DNA from: JAUXLW01 sp964195005
Lineage (GTDB): Bacteria; Actinomycetota; Acidimicrobiia; Spongiisociales; SHLN01
DNA: 5,312 nucleotides
NCBI GenBank assembly: GCA_964195005.1
Contig: CAXMOO010000150.1
Span: forward strand, 1-5,312
Direction: 5' to 3'
The position numbers were made by a program, and so were the translations under genes. Of this stretch, positions 1-5,027 are shown one piece after another. Each line of letters begins with the position of its first letter. The first letter of the stretch is position 1. Below the pieces are notes generated by a model that made no database searches, had not been told where the DNA came from, and saw only the letters and a program-made list of their open reading frames with translations.

Positions 1-1332
1 CCGAAACGGCGTGCGCACTCGCTCCCAAACCAGGCCGGCCCGTGCCGTGCGGTAGGGCGTGATGGGGCCGAGCCCCATCGCCAGCAGAAGCACGTAGGAG
101 ATCGGCGCGGCGAGTTGATCGAAGAACGGCCTTCCCACAGACACCGCCCTGTCGCTAAAAGCTTCCAGGAAGAGGGGTCCCAGCGTTCCGACGAGGACGA
201 CCACGGCGAAGAGTGTCAGCAGCAGGTTGTTCGCCAGGAAAACTCCCTCCCGGCTGGCGAGGGACTCGAGACGCGGCGATTGAGCGATCAAGTGAGCCCG
301 GGTTGCGAACAGCCCCAGTGACCCGATGAGCACCAGGAGGAGAAAGATGAGCAGCGCTGGACCGATGGCCGATTGCGTGAAGCTGTGAACCGACGCTACG
401 ACTCCGCTCCGCGTCAGGAAGGTCCCGAGAATTGTGAGGGCGAATGTGGAGATGACCAGCATGACATTCCAGGCTCGCAGCATCCCCCGTCGGCGCTCGA
501 TGACGGATGAGTGGATGAAGGCGGTGCCTGCCAGCCAGGGAAGGAATGAGGCGTTCTCGACCGGATCCCACGCCCAATACCCGCCCCACCCGAGAACGGC
601 GTAGGACCAGATGGCGCCCAGAGTGATGCCGGCCGTGAGAAACACCCATGCCACCAGCGTCCAGCGCCGAGTGCGCTCCAGCCAGTCGCTGGCCCGGCCG
701 CGGATCAATGTTGCAATGCCAAATGCGAAAGGAACCGCAAAGCCCACGTATCCCACATACAGAACGGGAGGATGGATGGCCATCAGGAAGTGATTCTGGA
801 GGAGCGGATTGGGGCCCGGGCCCTCAATGGGGGCGGCAGTTGCGGCGAACGGATGCCAGCTGGTGTCACTACATACGCCGTTGATCAGCTCAGTGCACAC
901 CGCGAATGGGTTGGCGAACGTGGCCATGATCCCGAAGAAGAAGATGGCAACGATCCCGAGAACGCCCAGTGCCACGAAGCCCAGCTGGTCGTCCTCGCCG
1001 ATTTGCCGGAAAACAAAGTAGACGAACCCTGCCAACACCAGGCCCCAGAGAAGGATACTGCCTTCGAGAGCGGCCCAGGCCGTGGCGATGGTGAAGGCGA
1101 AGGGAGTCGTGGTGGAGTGGTTCTCGGCGATGTAAGCAATCGAAAAATCATCTGTGAGCAGGCCGAGCTCGAGGGCGCCGAAAGCCACCAAACTGCTGAC
1201 GAAAAGCACCGTGACTGGAAGCCGGATTGCGGCCGGGGAGGGGTTCGAGTATTGGCGAATGGCGGTTCCGACCAGTGCCACCCCCGCCCCAAGTGCAGTG
1301 ACGACGGCCAGGTAGCCGAGAATCGCTATCAC
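1..1332 (-). CDS. ccmF: CcmF, haem lyase core subunit (3' end outside window)
   Basis: The first 444 residues of CcmF (whole family about 640-680); the frame is open to the left edge with no stop. CcmF receives haem from CcmE and, with CcmH-type partners, ligates it to apocytochrome c on the outer side of the membrane. Visible family motifs are W-A-A-L-E-G-S-I-L-L-W (86-96), N-P-L-L-Q-N-H-F-L-M-A-I-H-P-P (175-189, with His187 as a membrane haem ligand candidate), and the tryptophan-rich haem segment W-G-G-Y-W-A-W-D-P-V-E-N (249-260). External His274 (F-I-H-S-S) and His316 (S-V-H-S-F, after the conserved G-T-F-L-T-R-S-G) are also present. The second membrane histidine known from E. coli would lie beyond the window edge. 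The GTG start overlaps the ccmE stop by 4 nt, and the protein begins directly with the first helix. Residues 146-170 hold a loop with two cysteines (C146, C154) that I do not recognise from typical CcmF. Confidence 0.97.
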   Translation of the reverse strand, partial: MIAILGYLAVVTALGAGVALVGTAIRQYSNPSPAAIRLPVTVLFVSSLVAFGALELGLLTDDFSIAYIAENHSTTTPFAFTIATAWAALEGSILLWGLVLAGFVYFVFRQIGEDDQLGFVALGVLGIVAIFFFGIMATFANPFAVCTELINGVCSDTSWHPFAATAAPIEGPGPNPLLQNHFLMAIHPPVLYVGYVGFAVPFAFGIATLIRGRASDWLERTRRWTLVAWVFLTAGITLGAIWSYAVLGWGGYWAWDPVENASFLPWLAGTAFIHSSVIERRRGMLRAWNVMLVISTFALTILGTFLTRSGVVASVHSFTQSAIGPALLIFLLLVLIGSLGLFATRAHLIAQSPRLESLASREGVFLANNLLLTLFAVVVLVGTLGPLFLEAFSDRAVSVGRPFFDQLAAPISYVLLLAMGLGPITPYRTARAGLVWERVRTPFR

Positions 1333-1748
1333 GTGCCGTCGCCGTCCAGGTAATTGCCCTCAGTCGGGACCCGATACTCCTCGTCGTGTTTGATCAGCAT
1401 GAAGTCAGAGTGGAATTCTTGCCCGCTCCATGAGCCCTCGAGCACGACCTGGATGTTCTCCTGAAAAAGCTGGGGCGGGCTCTTGGTATGTACGACCGAG
1501 ATCCTGGTTTGGCCCTCCACGTCAATCGCCTCAAACCTGGCACCGGAGTCGAGCGGCTCGACCGAGCCGGGGACAACTACCCCGGAAAGCCGGAACCGGC
1601 GCCCGTCCGGGAAATCGGCCCGACTCTCTATGGCCTCAGCGGGCGTCATGTAATAGACGAAGTTGTTGTTGAGGCTGAACGACACGATGAGCCCGACAAG
1701 CACTAACAGGACGCCTCCGGCGGGGATGAGAAATGCCCGGTATCTCAC
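1329..1748 (-). CDS. ccmE: CcmE, periplasmic haem chaperone
   Basis: A 139-residue protein with a short cytoplasmic start, one membrane anchor (about 6-25) and an external beta-barrel (OB-fold) domain. Family features in order: F-V-Y-Y-M-T-P-A-E (30-38), F-R-L-S-G-V-V-V-P-G-S-V (52-63), and the haem-binding motif L-I-K-H-D-E-E-Y (118-125). His121 corresponds to the E. coli residue that binds haem covalently (H130) and Tyr125 to its partner tyrosine. It therefore belongs to the common His-type CcmE rather than the Cys-type variant of some archaea and sulfate reducers. CcmE takes haem from CcmC/CcmD and hands it to CcmF. The start is the GTG overlapping the ccmD stop (GTGA). The same frame stays open for 36 more codons upstream, but these are arginine-rich and out of frame over ccmD, unlike CcmE. 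The TGA overlaps the ccmF GTG by 4 nt. Confidence 0.96.
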   Translation of the reverse strand: MRYRAFLIPAGGVLLVLVGLIVSFSLNNNFVYYMTPAEAIESRADFPDGRRFRLSGVVVPGSVEPLDSGARFEAIDVEGQTRISVVHTKSPPQLFQENIQVVLEGSWSGQEFHSDFMLIKHDEEYRVPTEGNYLDGDGT

Positions 1749-1894
1749 GGCATGTTTTGCAGCCGGCGTCGGGCCCGCCTGATCCGCAAGGCCAGCGCCA
1801 CGCCGAACACCGCCATGCCCCCGAGAACTACTGTGTACCCGGCGGCGACATACCACCAGGCACCGGCAACCTGGGCGGCGACCAACTCAAACAT
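1745..1894 (-). CDS. ccmD: CcmD, small membrane protein of the CcmC/CcmE complex
   Basis: A 49-residue open frame too short for most gene finders, located where ccmD is expected, between ccmC and ccmE. It starts M-F-E-L-V-A-A-Q and has one membrane helix (about 13-36, containing W-W-Y-V-A-A-G-Y and an aliphatic run). It ends in a strongly basic segment L-R-I-R-R-A-R-R-R-L (36-45), as in CcmD, whose basic tail faces the cytoplasm. CcmD interacts with CcmC and CcmE and is needed to release holo-CcmE. The sequence is poorly conserved across bacteria, so position, size and topology carry the call. The ATG lies 8 nt inside the end of ccmC, and the TGA overlaps the GTG of ccmE by 4 nt, which supports translation as part of a coupled chain. 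The upstream GGTAGG is at best a weak ribosome binding site. Confidence 0.88.
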   Translation of the reverse strand: MFELVAAQVAGAWWYVAAGYTVVLGGMAVFGVALALRIRRARRRLQNMP

Positions 1895-2606
1895 TTTGGC
1901 CTACCCGGTCCAGCGTCGGAATGGTGACGCCGTCTCCCGCCAGCTCGGAAGCCGAATCCGCGTGGCGAGCTTCCAGTTGGTCCTCGAGCCTCCCCAATTC
2001 CAACCGGCGCCTCATCAATGCCAGGTAGACGAAGGTGAAAGCGAGGACTGCAAGCCACAGGGTCAACCGCAGTGGCGTGTCGATGCTGTTGCGGCTCGAG
2101 GTCTGGTGGAGGCTGCGCCACCAGTTGACCGACTGATACACAATCGGTACCTGGATGAAGGCGATGATGCCCATGATGGCCGCCCGGCGAGCTCGCACCG
2201 CGGGATCGAGGACGGCCTTGCGCAGGGACAGATAGCCGAGATAGATGAAAAACAGCAGGGCAGTCGTGACTAGACGGGGCTCCCAGGTCCAGAACTGGCC
2301 CCACACCGGACGGGCCCAGATCATGCCGGCCGCGATCGCCAGGGCCGTGAACACTACGCCCACCTCGGCCGATGCTGCCGCCAGACGGTCCCACCGGTCC
2401 TGTTTGGTACGGAGCCACGCGGCCGACGCGAAGACAGTGACCCCGAATGCGAGAAAAGCCAGCCAGGCACTCGGCACATGAACGTACATCAGCCTCTGGA
2501 CATCGCCCTGAGTCACGTCGGCTTGCACGGTGAAGCTGCGAACGAGGGAGGCTACCAGCGCGACGATGGCGAGGAGCTCGAGCCAGCGGCTTCGTAAAGC
2601 GGTCAT
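1887..2606 (-). CDS. ccmC: CcmC, haem-handling protein that loads haem onto CcmE
   Basis: A 239-residue polytopic protein, close to E. coli CcmC (245). It has the features of the haem handling protein family. The first external histidine is in Y-V-H-V-P-S-A-W (His43). The tryptophan-rich haem-binding segment is W-G-Q-F-W-T-W-E-P-R-L (102-112). The second external histidine is in N-W-W-R-S-L-H-Q (His167). Six membrane helices fit the pattern. CcmC with CcmD stabilises haem outside the membrane and promotes its covalent attachment to CcmE. In the tryptophan-rich motif the usual W-D is W-E, a conservative change. A hydrophilic, charged tail of about 40 residues follows the last helix. The start chosen is the ATG that overlaps the ccmB stop (ATGA), preceded by GAGGAAG at good spacing. 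A longer frame reaching 28 codons upstream adds only a non-hydrophobic, family-atypical stretch inside ccmB and was rejected. The stop overlaps ccmD by 8 nt. Confidence 0.96.
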   Translation of the reverse strand: MTALRSRWLELLAIVALVASLVRSFTVQADVTQGDVQRLMYVHVPSAWLAFLAFGVTVFASAAWLRTKQDRWDRLAAASAEVGVVFTALAIAAGMIWARPVWGQFWTWEPRLVTTALLFFIYLGYLSLRKAVLDPAVRARRAAIMGIIAFIQVPIVYQSVNWWRSLHQTSSRNSIDTPLRLTLWLAVLAFTFVYLALMRRRLELGRLEDQLEARHADSASELAGDGVTIPTLDRVGQNV

Positions 2607-3271
2607 GCAGTTGCTTCCTCGATGGGTCTTGCCGCCAGGACTCCTGCAACGGCCAGGGCCAGGTCGACGGCTGCCAGCAATACCAGCCACGGCAGGATAC
2701 CTCGCCCCAGGCGCAACCCCTCCAGGGCCTGGGTTGCCCCCAAAAGCAGTGGAAGGGAAAGGGGAATTATCAGCAGGGGAGTCAATGAGATCCGGGTTCC
2801 CAGTCCGGTGGTCACGCCCGCGGCGATGGTGCCGAGGAGAGCCAGGCCGGCGGCCGTCAGCGGCAGGATCAACAACAGCCAGGGCCAGCCCCTGAGGTCG
2901 GGGTTATAGAGCGCGATGACGACCGGGGCCAGAATGATCTCGAAAAGCAGGAGAAGGAAGGCAGTTGTCGCGGTGGCTCCTGCGAAACGGGCGGCCGGGT
3001 CTACCCCGAGAAGCCTGATGACATCGGTCTGGGCTGGGCCATCAACGGCACTCTTGCGCAGGATCACCAGCACACCGAACAAGAGGACGACAATCCAGTA
3101 CATGCCGGCTCCGAGCTGGCTCAACAAGGGTGCGTCGGTCCCGATAGCCAGGGGAATCAGGATGAGCGCGGCAGCTCCGAACGGAGCCGTCATCAGGACG
3201 ACCTCCGACGTCCGGGCTTCAACGACGAGATCCTTGCGGGCAATTTCCTTTGCTTGCCTCCAGAACGTCAC
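2603..3271 (-). CDS. ccmB: CcmB, membrane subunit of the CcmAB transporter
   Basis: A 222-residue protein with about six membrane helices (roughly 24-44, 54-71, 100-121, 130-153, 163-182, 192-215), matching the usual CcmB length of about 220. Family features are the cytoplasmic N-terminal A-R-K-D-L-V-V-E-A-R-T (11-21), the loop L-R-K-S-A-V-D-G (71-78), a glycine-rich fifth region G-V-T-T-G-L-G-T-R (152-160), and the proline-rich helix P-L-L-I-I-P-L-S-L-P-L-L-L-G-A (165-179). CcmB is the permease partner of CcmA and contacts CcmC in releasing holo-CcmE. The start is GTG. It overlaps the ccmA stop by 4 nt (GTGA) and is preceded by a good ribosome binding site, G-G-T-G-G-A-G, 8 nt away. Its own TGA overlaps the ATG of ccmC by 4 nt. 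Confidence 0.93.
   Translation of the reverse strand: MTFWRQAKEIARKDLVVEARTSEVVLMTAPFGAAALILIPLAIGTDAPLLSQLGAGMYWIVVLLFGVLVILRKSAVDGPAQTDVIRLLGVDPAARFAGATATTAFLLLLFEIILAPVVIALYNPDLRGWPWLLLILPLTAAGLALLGTIAAGVTTGLGTRISLTPLLIIPLSLPLLLGATQALEGLRLGRGILPWLVLLAAVDLALAVAGVLAARPIEEATA
2614..2620 (-). promoter_or_regulatory. Ribosome binding site that fixes the ccmC start
   Basis: GAGGAAG, read on the minus strand within the last codons of ccmB, 7 nt before the ATG at 2606. It is the clearest Shine-Dalgarno sequence in the window and favours this ATG over the in-frame start 84 nt upstream. Confidence 0.7.
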
Positions 3272-3942
3272 GATGCCTGCTCCACCATGCCCCCGACCAC
3301 TCGCACGGACCGATCGACGTTCAACCGTTCGGCGTCGTGGCTGACGAGCACCGCCGTTCCGCCTCTTTCGGCCACGCGCGCTGCGATTAGATCCACGAGC
3401 GCTGAGGCGCTTTCGTCCAGGCCGGCATGGGCCTCATCCAGGAGCAGCAGCCGGGGCTCGACGATCAGGGCGCGGGCCAGCTCGGTGCGCCGCAGCATGC
3501 CCCGGGAGCAATCGCGGGCGCGACGGTCGGCGGCTCCGGCCAGTCCTACGAGCTCGAGTGCCGTCCGCGCTCTTTCCTGGTCGCGTCCGGCCAGGCTCGC
3601 CACCAGGCGGGAGTTCTCTGCCAGCGTCAGTTCGGGATAGAGACCCGGCTCATGGCCGATGAGGACGATGTGGGGTCGAATCCGGTAAATGTCGTTCGAC
3701 ATGAGGTCGGCCCCGAGGACCGTGCCGCCGCCTGAGGTCGGCCGCTGCAGCGTGGCCAGCAAGCGCAAGAGGGTTGTCTTGCCAGACCCGTTCGGGCCGA
3801 GCAATCCGACTTTTTCTCCTGCGTCGAGTGACAATTTGACACGCTGAAGGATCACCGTGGGGCCCACTCGAAGCCCGGCGTCCTCCAACAGCACCAGATG
3901 TGTTTTCGCGCTCACGAATGGAGTGTACGGCCGGCGGGACAT
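3268..3942 (-). CDS. ccmA: CcmA, ATPase subunit of the CcmAB haem/holo-CcmE release ABC transporter
   Basis: A 224-residue ABC ATPase with Walker A G-P-N-G-S-G-K-T-T (49-57) and a CcmA-like stretch G-H-E-P-G-L-Y-P-E-L-T-L-A-E-N (96-110). It has a degenerate signature region C-S-R-G-M (145-149), Walker B L-L-L-L-D-E (165-170) followed by A-H-A-G-L-D rather than the usual P-x-x-x-L-D, and the switch histidine in V-S-H-D (200-203). In System I, CcmA with CcmB hydrolyses ATP on the cytoplasmic face to free haem-loaded CcmE from CcmC and CcmD. Assignment rests on the ATPase motifs and on ccmB following directly: the TGA overlaps the GTG of ccmB by 4 nt. The start is uncertain. The ATG used lies 13 bp after the rhodanese stop, but no Shine-Dalgarno sequence is visible, and an in-frame GTG at codon 10 (first base 3915) would also leave the whole domain intact. 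Length is close to the family norm of about 200-220. Confidence 0.9.
   Translation of the reverse strand: MSRRPYTPFVSAKTHLVLLEDAGLRVGPTVILQRVKLSLDAGEKVGLLGPNGSGKTTLLRLLATLQRPTSGGGTVLGADLMSNDIYRIRPHIVLIGHEPGLYPELTLAENSRLVASLAGRDQERARTALELVGLAGAADRRARDCSRGMLRRTELARALIVEPRLLLLDEAHAGLDESASALVDLIAARVAERGGTAVLVSHDAERLNVDRSVRVVGGMVEQAS
3280..3286 (-). promoter_or_regulatory. Ribosome binding site of ccmB
   Basis: GGTGGAG, read on the minus strand and lying inside the end of ccmA, 8 nt before the GTG of ccmB. It supports the GTG start at 3271 and lets ribosomes initiate or re-initiate at the ccmA/ccmB overlap. Confidence 0.65.
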
Positions 3943-3955
3943 GTCGGGACGGGCT

Positions 3956-4303
3956 TCAGTCGGCCGCAGAGCGCCTCTCGATCGGCAAACCGCTGGAGTG
4001 CCAGGCGGTGATGCCCCCGGCCAGGTTGAAGACCCTCTCGAAGCCTGCCTGGTGGATGAGGGCGTCGGTGACTTCGGCCGACCGGGCTCCCGAGCGGCAC
4101 TGGATGATGAGATCGACGTCGCCGGGCAGCTCTTGCCACCACTGTTGGATTCCCGACATCGGTTTTAGCACTGCACCGACGATGCGGACGCTTTCCCACT
4201 CAATGGTCTCTCTGACGTCCACCATCATCGCCCCCTTCTCCATCATGGCGGCGGCTTCGTCGGGTCCGACTTCGGGAACGGAGGGCAACTGTGGCTCAGT
4301 CAT
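3956..4303 (-). CDS. Single-domain rhodanese-like sulfurtransferase
   Basis: A 115-residue soluble protein consisting of one rhodanese domain. The family's V-D-V-R-E motif is at residues 28-32. The active-site loop is C-R-S-G-A-R-S (69-75), with Cys69 positioned to carry a persulfide. The typical ending L-A-G-G-I-T-A-W-H-x-x-G-L-P-I lies at about 94-108. There is no signal peptide, so it is probably cytoplasmic. Rhodaneses move sulfane sulfur from donors such as thiosulfate to thiols or cyanide; the substrate here cannot be told from sequence. It sits 25 bp after the Lgt-like gene and 13 bp before ccmA, on the same strand, so co-transcription is likely. The first ATG was chosen because the domain begins within about ten residues of it. 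No clear Shine-Dalgarno sequence is visible upstream. It is not a standard Ccm component. Family assignment is firm; its role in the operon is unknown. Confidence 0.92.
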   Translation of the reverse strand: MTEPQLPSVPEVGPDEAAAMMEKGAMMVDVRETIEWESVRIVGAVLKPMSGIQQWWQELPGDVDLIIQCRSGARSAEVTDALIHQAGFERVFNLAGGITAWHSSGLPIERRSAAD

Positions 4304-4328
4304 GCTGGCAGGCTAGGGGACCCAAGTC

Positions 4329-5027
4329 TCAGCCTTCCTCCGCCGGCTCTGGCCGGGGCCTGGTTGCCGCCCAGATCGCCGCTGTCGCCCCACCGATGAG
4401 CGCAACCAGGTACCAGCCCACCGGACCCCCAAATAACGAGACCCGCATGGGCTCAGTGGCCAGGCGAGAGAGGCCGGCCACGGCCAGGCCGGCGCCGGCA
4501 ATCGTGCCCGGGGCCGGATAGCGCAGTCGCAACCGGAACAGGAAATGTCCGCCGATGAGCAGGATTACCGCGGTGTACAACTCCACCGGATGGCGGGTGA
4601 TCTCGCTGCCGGATTGCGCCCATGTCCACGGAAGCGAGCTGGCGGTTCCCAGGCACGACTCCCGCAGGAGACAGCCGAGATGCCAACCCGCGAGCCCGAC
4701 AAGGACGGCCGGTGCCATCCCGTCGAGCTGCTCGCGCAGATTGCGGCGCCCGAGCCATGCGGCAGTTCCCAGGGCTGCCGCTGATGCGGCCACCGTGTCC
4801 ACTCCGGCCCGGATCAGGATGACGTCGCCGGCGTGAGCCAGCGGGTTCACACCCTGGCGGATCATGGCAGCCAGCCTGCCTACCGCCAGGCCGGCGAGCC
4901 CGGCTCCGAGCGCGATATCCCACAGGTCACCAACGCAGAGAGTCGTGTCCTTTTTGGCCATCCACCGCAAGGCGAGATACAGGCCACCGACGCCGGCCAG
5001 GGCGCCCCACAGCAATGTGAACTCCAT
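4329..5027 (-). CDS. Lgt-like (prolipoprotein diacylglyceryl transferase superfamily) membrane protein, divergent
   Basis: A 232-residue, very hydrophobic protein with about seven predicted membrane segments (roughly 5-22, 36-56, 67-92, 105-122, 148-165, 172-190, 201-221). Similarity to Lgt is seen in three places: a G-x-x-x-G-C-L-L-x-x-x-C-x-G stretch (114-127) like the G-C-F-x-x-G-C-C-x-G region of the family, R-H-P-V-E-L-Y (145-151) like R-H-P-S/T-Q-L-Y, and S-R-L-A-T-E-P-M-R (187-195) like the R-x-x-x-E-x-x-R helix. True Lgt transfers diacylglycerol from phosphatidylglycerol to the lipobox Cys of prelipoproteins. Here the H-G-G-L motif region reads R-A-G-V (73-76), and the G-R-x-G-N-F-x-N-G-E loop is not recognisable. 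The protein is also shorter than E. coli Lgt (291 residues). Enzyme activity is therefore uncertain. The ATG overlaps the TAA of the thioredoxin-like gene by one base, indicating coupled translation. A membrane partner of the thioredoxin-like protein, or a general membrane protein with an Lgt-like fold, are alternatives. Confidence 0.7.
   Translation of the reverse strand: MEFTLLWGALAGVGGLYLALRWMAKKDTTLCVGDLWDIALGAGLAGLAVGRLAAMIRQGVNPLAHAGDVILIRAGVDTVAASAAALGTAAWLGRRNLREQLDGMAPAVLVGLAGWHLGCLLRESCLGTASSLPWTWAQSGSEITRHPVELYTAVILLIGGHFLFRLRLRYPAPGTIAGAGLAVAGLSRLATEPMRVSLFGGPVGWYLVALIGGATAAIWAATRPRPEPAEEG

Noticed and set aside
155..649. Minus-strand open frame of 164 codons inside ccmF
   Set aside because: It is an alternate frame of ccmF; the CcmF frame has the family motifs and runs through without a stop.
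772..1353. Plus-strand open frame of 193 codons opposite the start of ccmF
   Set aside because: It is antisense to a clear CcmF frame, its product is hydrophilic with no recognisable domain, and high GC favours long spurious frames on the opposite strand.
1749..1856. N-terminal extension of ccmE by 36 codons
   Set aside because: This stretch is the out-of-frame reading of ccmD, is arginine-rich and does not resemble CcmE, whose anchor begins right after the GTG at 1748.
1752..2273. Plus-strand open frame of 173 codons opposite ccmC and ccmD
   Set aside because: Antisense shadow with no domain signs and no plausible ribosome binding site context; the minus-strand genes fully explain the region.
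1828..2649. Minus-strand open frame of 273 codons, longer than ccmC and overlapping it in another frame
   Set aside because: The product is rich in Arg, Pro, Gly and Ser with no membrane pattern, while the ccmC frame over the same DNA carries both haem-ligand histidines and the tryptophan-rich motif.
2607..2690. N-terminal extension of ccmC by 28 codons
   Set aside because: It lies inside ccmB, is rich in Gly, Arg and Pro, and the downstream ATG has a strong ribosome binding site and the usual 4-nt overlap with the ccmB stop.
4304..4328. Possible terminator or promoter in the 25-bp gap before the rhodanese gene
   Set aside because: Only a short G/C run is present, with no stable stem followed by T residues and no recognisable -35/-10 pair.
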